Below are positions 20,214 to 29,597 of a stretch of DNA of 64,000 nt, one piece after another. This DNA comes from Blastocatellia bacterium AA13. GTDB taxonomy: Bacteria > Acidobacteriota > Blastocatellia > UBA7656. Position 1 is the first letter of the stretch. Every line of letters starts with the position of its first letter. The notes under the pieces are model-generated. The model ran no database searches, was not told where the DNA came from, and was given only the letters and a program-made list of their open reading frames with translations. The stretch spans positions 1-64,000 of the forward strand of contig QHVH01000038.1 of assembly GCA_003222245.1 (NCBI GenBank), read 5' to 3'. Position numbers and translations under genes: made by a program.

Positions 20214-20996
20214 ATGAAATCGAATCTGAGGTTTCTGGGCGAATTGCTCGAGGCCGAGCACTCGTACTGGTCGAAAAAATTCGGAGGCCGCCCCGAAGCT
20301 GTTCGCCTCCCAGGCGACTTCAAGAGGACCGGCGAGCGCGGCAAGACCAGGGCGGCAGTCGAGTTCGAGCTTCGAGATGAGACGAAGGCGCTTCTCAATA
20401 CAATTTGCGGCGGCAAGGACTCGCTTATCTTTACGGCGCTCGTCACCGGGATGAAAGTATTTCTCTATCGTCTCCGCGGCGAAGCGGACATCATTGTCGG
20501 AACCGGCATACACAAGAAATTCAGCGACGTCGGTTCCTTGAATCGGATCCTGGCCTTGCGGGATACGGTGAAGCCCGAGATGAGATCGCTCGACTTGCTG
20601 CAACAGGTCAAGAGCACCGTAAGCGAAGCATACCGCAATCAGAAATATCCCTTCGAAAGGGTTGAAGAGTTGAGCGGCGCCCGAGCCGAGGGGAGCCGGT
20701 TGTTTGAAATCGTCGTTGGATTGGACAGCGTCAACGACTCCGACGAGCTGCTCGGGATCGAAGCGGAGACGACCTTTTTCTTCAGCGGCGCGGGCGCACT
20801 CGATTCTCGAATGAAGGTTCGGGTTGAGTACGACGCGGGCGTCTACAAGAAAGGGACGATCGCAAGATATGTCGAGCAATTCGAATCGATTCTGTCTTCG
20901 AGCGCGCGAATTGTCTTGCTCACTATTTGCGAGAGCTATCGGTCGGTCCTGATTCAACCGTCGGGATGCAGGTCGATGGGAGCCTCGAAATGGTGA
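20214..20996 (+). CDS. NRPS fragment: C-terminal half of a condensation domain, frameshifted against the next ORF
   Basis: The reading frame encodes only the C-terminal half of a condensation domain, starting about where YW (AEHSYWSKKF) occurs in full domains. Later hallmarks IVGTGIHKKFSD and NQKYPFERVEEL are recognisable. The HHxxxDG half is absent, so it cannot condense by itself. The homology stops near 20893 (FESILSSS); the remaining residues to 20996 are out-of-frame noise. The adenylation domain resumes in another frame at about 20900 (ERANCLAHYLREL). Compared with the intact linker in the gene at 23643, about 60-65 residues of C-A linker and A-domain N-terminus are missing. Before the lesion this was presumably one gene of half C-A-PCP layout. 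A starting half-C domain may be a structural platform, paralleling the motif-less C domain at 3487. Confidence 0.75.
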   Translation: MKSNLRFLGELLEAEHSYWSKKFGGRPEAVRLPGDFKRTGERGKTRAAVEFELRDETKALLNTICGGKDSLIFTALVTGMKVFLYRLRGEADIIVGTGIHKKFSDVGSLNRILALRDTVKPEMRSLDLLQQVKSTVSEAYRNQKYPFERVEELSGARAEGSRLFEIVVGLDSVNDSDELLGIEAETTFFFSGAGALDSRMKVRVEYDAGVYKKGTIARYVEQFESILSSSARIVLLTICESYRSVLIQPSGCRSMGASKW

Positions 20997-22666
20997 TCGG
21001 GGTGCTGGGCGTGCTTAAAGCCGGCGGAGGTTACTTGCCGCTCGACTCGGTCTATCCCCGTGAACGATTGACCTACATGGCTGAGGATGCGAACGCCCGC
21101 GTCATTCTTACGGAAGAGCAATACAGATCTGAATGGGCGGGCGGCGAGCTCCGAGTGGTGACGATGGATGGAGACTGGAACGAGATTGCGGCGAGAGATT
21201 CATCCAACCCCGTCAACGAAACCGATCCCGACAATATTGCTTATGTGATCTACACGTCCGGCTCGACCGGCAGGCCAAAGGGCATCGCGATGCCGCACCG
21301 GCCCCTGGTCAACTTGCTGGAATGGCACAACGCTTCTCTCTCGACCGAGGCTCGCACGCTTCAATTCGCGCCTTTGAGTTTTGACGCGAGTTTCCATGAA
21401 ATATTTTCGGCGTGGACTTCAGGCGGAACATTGTATCCGATTCCGAACGCGGTGCGCTTTGACACGATTATGCTTGGCAGCCTTCTGGTTGAAGAAAGAA
21501 TTCAGAAGATTACGCTCCCTGTAGTAATGCTTCAGCAGCTCGCGGAAGAGGCATGGGGAAAGGCGCAGTCTCTCGCGGATCTCGTCGTGGTCATCACTAC
21601 CGGCGAGCAACTGCTCATAACGGCCCCGATTCTGAATCTCTTCCAGTCGATGAGTTGGAGCTCGCTGCACAATCACTACGGCCCTTCCGAGACTCACGTC
21701 GTCACCTCGTTTGTATTGCCGCGAGAAGCGGTGCAGGACTGGCCCTCATATTCTCCGATAGGGAAGCCGATCTGGAATACCTCGATGTACATTCTCGATC
21801 AGAACTTTTGCGTGATGCCGTTCGGCATTCCCGCTGAGTTGTACATAGGAGGCGACAGTCTTGCTCGCGGCTACCTGGGCCGCCCGTCGCTTACCGCCGA
21901 GAGATTCACTCCGAATCCGCTTTCGCTAAGCGCGGGTGAAAGGCTGTACCGCACGGGAGACCTGGCCCGCTATCTGGACGGCGGCGATCTCGAGTTGCTC
22001 GGCCGCATGGATCATCAAACAAAGATTCGCGGATTCCGGGTCGAGCCGGGCGAAATCGAAGCGGTAATTGCCGAGCATCCCGCGGTAAAAGCGGCCGTCG
22101 TCCTTGTGCGCGACATACAGGGAGAGAACCGCTTGATTGCTTATGTCACGCCCGAGAACACCAACAACCTGACCGCCGCCGATCTGAATCAATTCGCGAA
22201 GCAGCGACTGCCCGAATACATGCTGCCCTGGCGAATAGTGGTGATGGATGAGATGCCGCTGAACCAGAACGGAAAGATAGACCGCAAGCGGCTGCCCGAC
22301 GCCGAGTGGAGCAGGGAGGCGATTGAAGACCTTTATCTTGCGCCGGCGACCGCGGCCGAGAAAGTAGTGGCGGGAATCTGGAGCCGCGTTCTCGACGTGG
22401 AAGAGATAGGAATCCGCGACAACTTCTTCCGTCTGGGCGGCCATTCGATGATGGCGACGCGATTGATGTTTCGAATACGCGAAGCGTTTGGAATCGAGAT
22501 TCCTCTGCGAGTCTTGTTCGCCGAGCCGACCGTTGAGGGGTTGATTAACGGTATGGCAAAGATTTGGGGGGGCAGAGAAACGGTGGAGGAAGTCGCATCC
22601 GCGCTGCTCGAAGTGGACCAATTGTCCGAAGACGAGCTGAGTATGCTGATGGCCGAAAACCAATAG
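20927..22666 (+). CDS. NRPS fragment: A domain (unassigned code)-PCP
   Basis: This continues the disrupted module: an adenylation domain lacking its extreme N-terminus, then a carrier domain (DNFFRLGGHSMM, serine near 22445). The frame is really open back to about 20897; TTG at 20927 is just the first start-like codon. Adenylation motifs are YTSGSTGRPKG, HNHYGPSET, YRTGDLAR, FRVEPGEIE and NGKIDRKRL. The pocket residues read D-A-H-T-I-T-H-V-V, which I do not match to a known substrate. Since the cluster carries a probable 2,3-diaminobutyrate pathway and the other readable A domains look like Glu, Asn or Leu, this domain is the best candidate to load that unusual amino acid (inference only). 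The acidic tail after the carrier may be a docking element. The preceding subunit ends in the C domain needed for this module. Confidence 0.85.
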   Translation: MRELSVGPDSTVGMQVDGSLEMVIGVLGVLKAGGGYLPLDSVYPRERLTYMAEDANARVILTEEQYRSEWAGGELRVVTMDGDWNEIAARDSSNPVNETDPDNIAYVIYTSGSTGRPKGIAMPHRPLVNLLEWHNASLSTEARTLQFAPLSFDASFHEIFSAWTSGGTLYPIPNAVRFDTIMLGSLLVEERIQKITLPVVMLQQLAEEAWGKAQSLADLVVVITTGEQLLITAPILNLFQSMSWSSLHNHYGPSETHVVTSFVLPREAVQDWPSYSPIGKPIWNTSMYILDQNFCVMPFGIPAELYIGGDSLARGYLGRPSLTAERFTPNPLSLSAGERLYRTGDLARYLDGGDLELLGRMDHQTKIRGFRVEPGEIEAVIAEHPAVKAAVVLVRDIQGENRLIAYVTPENTNNLTAADLNQFAKQRLPEYMLPWRIVVMDEMPLNQNGKIDRKRLPDAEWSREAIEDLYLAPATAAEKVVAGIWSRVLDVEEIGIRDNFFRLGGHSMMATRLMFRIREAFGIEIPLRVLFAEPTVEGLINGMAKIWGGRETVEEVASALLEVDQLSEDELSMLMAENQ

Positions 22667-22764
22667 CGCTCCGTGGACAGTCCGGCCGCTCTCGGCCAAA
22701 AGCAGAGCTTGTCCGAATCAGAGCTTGTTCAGCTCAAATTTCCCGAAGAACTCAAGGAGATAGT

Positions 22765-23607
22765 ATGCGCCTTAGTAATCAGCAGTGTGCCGCTTATCGC
22801 GAGAAGGGATTCGTGTTATTGCCTGAATGCTTCTCGCTCGAAGAAGTAGAGTTAATGAGATCGCAATTGGATCTCGTCTTTTCCGAAGGGGGGCCCGGAC
22901 TGGTGATCGAGAAGGACGGAACAGTCATTCGCTCCGTTTACGGCTCGCACCGCACCAACAAGGTCTTCGGTCAACTCGTCAGACATCCGAAAGTCCTCGA
23001 GCCCGCGGTTCAGTTATTGAAGAGCGATGTGTACGTCTATCAGTTCAAGATCAACGCGAAGCGGGCCTTTGTCGGCGATGTCTGGGAATGGCACCAGGAC
23101 TTCATCTTCTGGCGCAATGAAGATGGATTGAGGAGCCCTCGCATTCTCAGCGTAGCGATTTTCCTGGATGAAGTAACCGAGTTCAACGGGCCGATGCTCT
23201 TGATTCCCGGCTCGCATAAAGAAGGTATGATCGACGTGACTGCCAGGGACACCGAGCTTGCGGACCACTATCAGGAGGACGGCGAGGATCTGGATCGCCG
23301 AAACTGGATATCCAACCTCACGGCCGATCTTAAATATTCTCTCGTCCGAGACGATATAGCGCGGCTGGTGCGAAGATACGGCATCGAAGCGCCAAAAGGA
23401 CCGGCGGGATCGGTGCTCTTCTTCGACGGAAACATCGCCCACGCATCATCCAACAACATCTCTCCCTTCGATCGCGTGGTCAGCCTGGTGACCTTCAACA
23501 GCATTGAGAACCTGCCGGTCGAGGTTGAAAATCCAAGGCCGGAGTTTCTTGTCAGCCGGGATTTTTCACCGGTCATACCGATACAAGAAGGCGCCTTTTT
23601 CTCATAA
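22765..23607 (+). CDS. PhyH/EctD-like Fe(II)/2-oxoglutarate hydroxylase
   Basis: A 280-residue phytanoyl-CoA dioxygenase-family enzyme. The ATG at 22765 is chosen because AAGGAGA lies just upstream; the frame is open further 5' but that part does not resemble the family. The iron triad is H110-x-D112 (EWHQDFIFW) and H226 (NIAHASSN), followed by a probable 2-oxoglutarate Arg (FDRVV). LIPGSH is also typical. The intact carboxylate ligand points to hydroxylation; halogenases of this fold have Gly or Ala there. WHQDF followed by the ED-G-x-R-S-P stretch recalls ectoine and amino-acid hydroxylases. Lying between two NRPS genes, it probably hydroxylates a free or carrier-bound residue of the peptide. 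It is the second of three unrelated hydroxylases in the cluster. Confidence 0.87.
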   Translation: MRLSNQQCAAYREKGFVLLPECFSLEEVELMRSQLDLVFSEGGPGLVIEKDGTVIRSVYGSHRTNKVFGQLVRHPKVLEPAVQLLKSDVYVYQFKINAKRAFVGDVWEWHQDFIFWRNEDGLRSPRILSVAIFLDEVTEFNGPMLLIPGSHKEGMIDVTARDTELADHYQEDGEDLDRRNWISNLTADLKYSLVRDDIARLVRRYGIEAPKGPAGSVLFFDGNIAHASSNNISPFDRVVSLVTFNSIENLPVEVENPRPEFLVSRDFSPVIPIQEGAFFS

Positions 23608-23642
23608 GGCTTCCACGTTTGCTTATCCACTTTGAGGCCGTG

Positions 23643-26600
23643 ATGACACAGTCTATTCAACAGGCCGACAGATCCGCCTCTGAAAAGTTCAGAATAGCGG
23701 AACTGTTGCTCAAGAAACGGGGCATACGGATTCCGGAGTCGACGGCTCTCCCGCGCCGCGCTTCAATCGGTCCGGCGCGCCTGTCGTTTGCGCAACAACG
23801 CATGTGGTTTCTGGACCAGTTGAATCCGGGAACCGCCGTCTACAACGTGATTCTCGATGTCTCCATCAAGGGCGATCTCAACATCAAGGCGCTTGAAAAC
23901 AGTCTCGCTGAAGTTGTGAGGCGGCACGATGTGTTGAGAACGACATTCGTGGTTGTGGACGAGGAGCCCGTGCAGGTCGTGTCCGCGTTCGCGGGTTGGA
24001 GTTTGCCGCTCGTCGATCTTACCCGGATCGAAGAGCCGTTGCGCGAAGAAGAACTGTTCAGGCGGGCCGGCGTAATAGCCGAAATGCCTTTCGATCTTGT
24101 TGCGGGACCGATTATCAGAGATTGCCTCTTCCGCCTTGGCGAAGCGGACTATGTGCTGCTCGTGTCTATGCACCACATCGCCACCGACGAGTGGGCGATG
24201 AAGGTCTTCGTCGACGAAGTGATGTCCCTTTATCGAGCGTTCGTCGCGGGCGAGGGGTCTCCGCTCGAAGCGATTCCTATCCAATACGCGGACTACGCTG
24301 AATGGCAGCGGAAGCGCTTGCAAGGCGAGAGGCTCGATGCCGAGGTTGGATACTGGAAGCGACGCCTTGAGGGTCTCGCATCGACGCCGGTGATGCCGAC
24401 CGACAAGAGGAGGCCGGCGGCGAAAGCGTACCAGGGCGGGGCTGAGTTCCGGCGAATTTCGGCGAAGCTTACCGCTGAGATAAATGCACTGAGCAGGCGA
24501 GAGGCCGTCACGCCGTTCATAACGCTTCTTGCCTGTTTCAAAACATTGATAGCCCGGTATACTGGACAACAAGACGTTGTCGTGGGAACCCCCGTAGCCA
24601 ATCGCAGCCGAGTCGAAACCGAATCTCTGATTGGGTTATTCATTAACACCCTCGTTTTGCGCACGCAACTGCCTTCCGACCCGACCCTGCGAAGCATATT
24701 GCGAGCGGTCAAAAGCACCGTGACCGAAGCGCAGAGCCACCAGGATCTTCCATTCGAAGTGCTTGTCGAGGAACTCGCCCCGCCTCGGGACGCCGCCTAC
24801 ACGCCGTTCTTCCAGATGATGTTTGTTATGCAGGAGCCTGAACGGGCGGGCGGCGAGGAGGCCGGAGTCGCGGGGTTGGAGATTTCCAGGCTCGGGCTTG
24901 GAAGCAGCGCGGCCAAGTTCGACCTGTCGGTCTTCGCGAAAGAACGCGACGGACGGCTGACGCTGGCCGTCGAATACGATGGCGCGCTCTACGAAGCCGC
25001 GACGGCTCGGAGGATGCTCGGACATCTCGAATGCTTGATCGAAGGTCTTGCGGGAGACCCGGACCAGCCGCTGTCGACGGTTCCGCTGCTTACGAGCGAA
25101 GAACAACACCAGATCGTCGAGGAGTGGAATGACACTCGAGTAGCTCACCGACATTCCAACAAGATGGTGACCGAGTCATTCGAATCTCAGGCGGCGAAGA
25201 GGCCTGACTTCCTCGCCGTTGTGTGCGGCGATGAAGCCCTATCCTATGGAGAGCTTTCCAATACCTCCAGCAAATTTGCCTGGCGTCTGCGAGAGATCGG
25301 CGTCGGCCCTGATACGGTTGTCGGTATTCTGACGAGCCGTAGCATCGGGATGATCGCAGCCGCGTTGAGCGTATTGAAAGCGGGAGGAGCGTATCTCCCG
25401 CTCGATCAGGCCTGGCCCGCGGAACGGCTCGGATTCATTCTCGACGATGCGAATGCCGCCGTTCTGTTGACCGAGCGAGGTCTCGCCGACTCTGTAGAAT
25501 TTTCCGGTGAAACGCTCTACATCTCTGATGTACTTGCCGCGCTCGATAGAGAATCGAACGTCCGCATCCCGAATAGCGCCGCTCCCTCGAATCTCGCTTA
25601 CGTCATCTATACATCGGGATCGACCGGAAAGCCGAAGGGCGTTGAGATTCAACACAGCAGCCTGACCAATCTCGCATGCTGGCATCAGAGGGCTTTCAAG
25701 GCGACGCCGCGAGATCGCGCCACTCAAATAGCCGGCCTCGGGTTTGATGCTTCGGTTTGGGAGGTATGGCCGTATCTCGCCGCCGGGGCCTCGCTCTTTA
25801 TCCCGCCCGACGATGTCTGCGCCGAACCGCGGCGGCTGATGGAATGGATGACCGAAAGGGCGATAACGATCGCGTTTGTGCCTACGCCTCTTGCGGAGTT
25901 GATGCTTCAGGAGGAGCAGCCCGCGGCATCGGCGCTGCGCGTTATGCTGACTGGAGGAGATCGCCTTCACCGTCCGCGTGCTGCATTTCCGTTCTCGCTC
26001 GTTAATAACTACGGCCCGACCGAAAACACCGTTGTCGCGACCTCGTGCGAAGTGGATATGAGCGAGCAGGACCGCGATCCCGTGATTGGCTCGCCCATCG
26101 ACAACGTTCGCCTTTATCCATTGGATTCGAACATGCGGCTTGCGCCGATCGGCGTACCCGGACAACTCGCGATTGGAGGCCGCGGCCTGGCTCGTTGTTA
26201 TCGGAACCGTCCCGATCTTACCGCGGAGAAATTCATTCCAGACCCGATATCATCCGAAGCGGGAGCGACCCTTTATATGACCGGCGATCTCGCCCGGTAT
26301 TTGCCCGATGGAAAGATCGAATTCATCGGCCGCGCCGATCATCAGGTTAAGGTTCGCGGTTTTCGCATCGAGCTCGGCGAAGTCGAAGCGGTCCTCGGCG
26401 CGCATCCCGCCGTGCGTGAAGCGCTGATAGTCGTTCATCAGGACTCGAGCGGCGCCAACTCGCTGGTTGGATATGTGGCGCCTCAGCCGGGAAGCGATGT
26501 TACTCCGACGGAATTGCGCGACTTCATGCGAATACGGCTTCCCGAGTATATGACGCCTTCGGGGTTTGTCTTATTGGAAGCGCTGCCGCTGACGGCAAAT

Positions 26601-27740
26601 GGAAAAGTAGATCGCGATGCGCTTCCATATCCTGAAGAATTCTTGAGCGGTTTGGCCGAAGACTATATCGCTCCGCGAACGCTGGTCGAGATGCAGCTCG
26701 TCGAGCTATGGCAAGAGACACTCGATGTCGAGCGGATCGGTATTCGAGACAACTTCTTCAGGCTCGGCGGCCATTCGTTGTTGGCGGTTCGGCTGATGAA
26801 CGGCATCGAGCGGATTACCGGGAAGCGGCTTGCGTTATCGGTTCTCTTTGAAGAACCGACCGTCGAGCATCTGGCCGCGCGCTTGAGCAATTACGAGGCC
26901 GCGGACTCGAGTTCCGCGGTAGTGGCGATTCAGCGACACGGATCGCGGCTTCCGTTCTTTTGCGTGCACCCGGCCGGCGGAAGCGTCTTTTGCTACGTGG
27001 ACCTGGCCCGCGAGCTTGGCCGCGAGCAACCGTTCTACGGTCTTCAGTCAAGAGGGCTTGATGGATCGGTCTCATCGCGCACGACGATCGAGGAGATGGC
27101 TGCCGATTATGTGCAAGCGATTCGCGCGATTCAGCCCCGAGGTCCTTATCTGCTTGGAGGCTGGTCCATCGGAGGTCTCGTATCGCTGGAGATGGCGCTC
27201 CAGCTCGAGCGGCTCGGCGATGAAGCGGCCCTCATCGCTTTGATGGATACGGTTGCTCCGACTCGCTACCACACGTTCACTTCGGGGAGCGATCCTTCGC
27301 TGCTCGCCAACTTCGTCCGTGACCTTGGGCTGTCCTGGGAGCAGCTCCCGCTGTCGTGGGATCAGTTCACTCAACTCGACGACTCGGCGCGATGGAATTA
27401 TGTGATGGAAGGCGTGCGCGCGAGCGGTGTCGTGCCGCCGGATTTCGACTCGACTAGAATTCACGCGCTCTTCGATGTATTCAGAACAAACGCAGCGGCG
27501 GCTCAAAAATATATTCCGCGCGCTAAGACGGCGCGGGTCCTTCTGCTGGCCGCCGAGGCCGCGGAGTCGCCGGAAGTGCGAGCGCGGCAATGGCGCGACT
27601 GGGTGTTCGATTCCGTGGATCTACATCCGGCGCCGGGAACTCATTTCACGATGCTTCGCGCACCGAACGTAGGCGTCGCCGCGGAGCGGCTCTCCTTATG
27701 CCTCGAACATGCCGTATCAGCAATTCAAATGGTCGGGTGA
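23643..27740 (+). CDS. Terminal NRPS module: C-A (Leu-type)-PCP-TE
   Basis: A 1365-residue terminating NRPS. ATG at 23643 is preferred over the TTG at 23619 and GTG at 23640. An N-terminal stretch of about 40 residues precedes a condensation domain with HHIATDE near residue 177. An adenylation domain follows (YTSGSTGKPKG near 657; pocket D-A-W-F-L-G-N-V-V, a known leucine code), then a carrier domain (FFRLGGHSLL near 1042) and a type I thioesterase. The thioesterase shows FFCVHPAGG, the nucleophile elbow GWSIGG near residue 1172, an Asp in MDT and a His in PGTHFTML. It should load Leu as the last residue and release the chain by hydrolysis or macrocyclisation. The ABC exporter starts 35 bp downstream. 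It is intact, unlike the two upstream NRPS genes. Confidence 0.95.
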   Translation: MTQSIQQADRSASEKFRIAELLLKKRGIRIPESTALPRRASIGPARLSFAQQRMWFLDQLNPGTAVYNVILDVSIKGDLNIKALENSLAEVVRRHDVLRTTFVVVDEEPVQVVSAFAGWSLPLVDLTRIEEPLREEELFRRAGVIAEMPFDLVAGPIIRDCLFRLGEADYVLLVSMHHIATDEWAMKVFVDEVMSLYRAFVAGEGSPLEAIPIQYADYAEWQRKRLQGERLDAEVGYWKRRLEGLASTPVMPTDKRRPAAKAYQGGAEFRRISAKLTAEINALSRREAVTPFITLLACFKTLIARYTGQQDVVVGTPVANRSRVETESLIGLFINTLVLRTQLPSDPTLRSILRAVKSTVTEAQSHQDLPFEVLVEELAPPRDAAYTPFFQMMFVMQEPERAGGEEAGVAGLEISRLGLGSSAAKFDLSVFAKERDGRLTLAVEYDGALYEAATARRMLGHLECLIEGLAGDPDQPLSTVPLLTSEEQHQIVEEWNDTRVAHRHSNKMVTESFESQAAKRPDFLAVVCGDEALSYGELSNTSSKFAWRLREIGVGPDTVVGILTSRSIGMIAAALSVLKAGGAYLPLDQAWPAERLGFILDDANAAVLLTERGLADSVEFSGETLYISDVLAALDRESNVRIPNSAAPSNLAYVIYTSGSTGKPKGVEIQHSSLTNLACWHQRAFKATPRDRATQIAGLGFDASVWEVWPYLAAGASLFIPPDDVCAEPRRLMEWMTERAITIAFVPTPLAELMLQEEQPAASALRVMLTGGDRLHRPRAAFPFSLVNNYGPTENTVVATSCEVDMSEQDRDPVIGSPIDNVRLYPLDSNMRLAPIGVPGQLAIGGRGLARCYRNRPDLTAEKFIPDPISSEAGATLYMTGDLARYLPDGKIEFIGRADHQVKVRGFRIELGEVEAVLGAHPAVREALIVVHQDSSGANSLVGYVAPQPGSDVTPTELRDFMRIRLPEYMTPSGFVLLEALPLTANGKVDRDALPYPEEFLSGLAEDYIAPRTLVEMQLVELWQETLDVERIGIRDNFFRLGGHSLLAVRLMNGIERITGKRLALSVLFEEPTVEHLAARLSNYEAADSSSAVVAIQRHGSRLPFFCVHPAGGSVFCYVDLARELGREQPFYGLQSRGLDGSVSSRTTIEEMAADYVQAIRAIQPRGPYLLGGWSIGGLVSLEMALQLERLGDEAALIALMDTVAPTRYHTFTSGSDPSLLANFVRDLGLSWEQLPLSWDQFTQLDDSARWNYVMEGVRASGVVPPDFDSTRIHALFDVFRTNAAAAQKYIPRAKTARVLLLAAEAAESPEVRARQWRDWVFDSVDLHPAPGTHFTMLRAPNVGVAAERLSLCLEHAVSAIQMVG

Positions 27741-27775
27741 ATAAATCAACCTGGCAAGGTTAGAAGAGGAAAAAG

Positions 27776-29452
27776 ATGAAGCTACTGGCGTTCTTGATCA
27801 AACATTCACCAGGAAGCATTGCCTTCGCGGTTTTGGCGGGAATCATCAGCGGAGGAAGCAACATTGCGCTCCTGGGTCTCTTCAGTCAGGCATTGCGAAC
27901 CGACGGCGGGCCGAGCCCAAGAGGTATTCTCGCCTTCTTCGGGTTGTGCCTGTTTTTGCCGCTCACCAGATTCGTATCCGAGGCGCTTCTGACGCGGCTT
28001 GCCCAGGGAGCGTTCTTTCGGCTGCGAATGCAGTTGAGCCGCCAGATACTATCCGCGCCCTTGCGGCATCTGGAGGAACTCGGTTCTCACCGAGTGATGG
28101 GAGCGCTTACCGACAACGTGCCGACAATCGTCAACACTCTGCTGGTTCTGCCGGTGCTTTGCATAAATATCGCGATCGTTGTCGGCGGGCTGATATATCT
28201 CGGCTGGCTCTCTACGATTGTGCTGTTGATCGTGCTCGGATTCATGGCGCTTGGAATCACGACCTATCAACTGCCGGTAGTGAGAGCAATGCGGCATCTC
28301 AACCTTGCGCGCGACGATTCAATCGCTTTGTACAAGCACTTCCGCGATCTCTACGGAGGCGCCAAGGAATTGAAGCTCCATCAAAGCCGGAGGCGGGCGT
28401 TTTTATCGGAAGTGCTCGAGGGCACGGCGCAGTCTTATCGAAAACACACGGTGGCGGGACTGACGATTTTCGGCGCCGCCAGCAGTTGGGGGCAGGTGTT
28501 GGTCTTCATCGTAGTCGGGTTGATCATCTTCGTGCTTCCGTCGTTGCGTCCCATCCCTCAGGTGGCGATGATCGGCTACACCGTGACCCTCCTCTATTTG
28601 ATGGCCCCGCTTCAGACGATCCTGGATACGGCGCCGAATCTTGGCCGCGCCAGCGTGGCTCTAAAGAACCTGGAAAATTTTGGTCTTTCGCTGGCTGTGC
28701 ATAGTTCCGAAGCGGATCTGGGGCCGGCGCCGGAGCGGTGTCCGGACTGGCACGAGTTGGAACTACGCGGGGTCATGCACACCTATCGTCGAGAAGGCGA
28801 GAAGGAAAACTTCGCGCTTGGTCCAATCGATCTGACGCTTCATCCCGGAGAAGTGCTCGTGCTTGCGGGCGGCAATGGCAGCGGCAAGACAACACTTGCG
28901 AAGCTGCTTTCAGGTCTGTACATCCCGGAGGCAGGCCGAATTTTACTGGACGGCAAGGTAATCAATGACGAGAACAGGGAGTTCTACCGGCAGCACTTCT
29001 CAATGGTCTTCTCTGATTTTCATCTATTCGAGAGCCTCCTCGGTCTTCGAAGCCCCGGCCTGGATGAAAGCGCGCGAGTCTATCTAAGAAAGCTGCAACT
29101 GGATCATAAGGTCCAGGTGAATGAAGGTGTGTTCTCGACCACTGATCTATCGCAAGGCCAGCGTAAGCGACTGGCGCTCTTGACGGCTTATATCGAAGAT
29201 CGCCCGATCTATGTATTCGATGAATGGGCCGCGGATCAGGACCCGCTGTTCAAGAGGGTGTTTTATTACGAGCTCCTGCCCGAGCTCAAGGCGAGAGGCA
29301 AGACTGTCATCGTGATCAGTCACGACGATCGCTACTATGACATCGCCGATCGCTTGATAAAACTGGAATATGGAAAGATCGAGCACGCACAGCACGCACA
29401 ACCGCTAAATGCCGGCGAGGCCGGTGAGAGGCTGCTGACAGTTGCAATCTGA
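27776..29452 (+). CDS. Cyclic-peptide-type ABC exporter (permease-ATPase fusion, SyrD/PvdE-like)
   Basis: A 558-residue half-transporter: an N-terminal membrane domain of about six helices (residues ~10-310), then a nucleotide-binding domain. The latter has Walker A GGNGSGKTT, signature LSQGQRKRLALL, Walker B IYVFDEWAADQDP and the switch His in VISHDD. The layout and the FDEWAADQDP form match the cyclic-peptide transporter family of SyrD and PvdE. Those proteins export lipopeptides or siderophore precursors across the inner membrane as homodimers. Its position just after the thioesterase-containing NRPS makes it the likely exporter, and possibly self-protection, for the peptide made here. Confidence 0.93.
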   Translation: MKLLAFLIKHSPGSIAFAVLAGIISGGSNIALLGLFSQALRTDGGPSPRGILAFFGLCLFLPLTRFVSEALLTRLAQGAFFRLRMQLSRQILSAPLRHLEELGSHRVMGALTDNVPTIVNTLLVLPVLCINIAIVVGGLIYLGWLSTIVLLIVLGFMALGITTYQLPVVRAMRHLNLARDDSIALYKHFRDLYGGAKELKLHQSRRRAFLSEVLEGTAQSYRKHTVAGLTIFGAASSWGQVLVFIVVGLIIFVLPSLRPIPQVAMIGYTVTLLYLMAPLQTILDTAPNLGRASVALKNLENFGLSLAVHSSEADLGPAPERCPDWHELELRGVMHTYRREGEKENFALGPIDLTLHPGEVLVLAGGNGSGKTTLAKLLSGLYIPEAGRILLDGKVINDENREFYRQHFSMVFSDFHLFESLLGLRSPGLDESARVYLRKLQLDHKVQVNEGVFSTTDLSQGQRKRLALLTAYIEDRPIYVFDEWAADQDPLFKRVFYYELLPELKARGKTVIVISHDDRYYDIADRLIKLEYGKIEHAQHAQPLNAGEAGERLLTVAI

Positions 29453-29555
29453 AAGCGCCGTTCTTTATACCGGCGGCATCTCCACTCCTTTGTGAAACTC
29501 CATCGCTGAATAGCTAGTTTCCTAAACCCAATCAAAAACCGCTCGAGCCAGAGCA

Positions 29556-29597
29556 TCAATAGGAGAGGATCAACCCTCAATAGGAGAGCATCAACCC
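29556..29597 (+). repeat. 21-bp tandem direct repeat carrying two Shine-Dalgarno sites
   Basis: Two adjacent 21-base copies, TCAATAGGAGAG followed by G/C and ATCAACCC, differ at one base and abut the ATG at 29598. Each copy contains AGGAGAG; only the second is at normal spacing (about 9 nt) from the start. The duplication could influence initiation of the kinase gene or simply be replication slippage. Confidence 0.85.

Noticed and set aside
22765-23607. PhyH-type enzyme as a halogenase
   Set aside because: The metal-binding carboxylate is present (H-Q-D), whereas Fe/2-oxoglutarate halogenases have Gly or Ala there.
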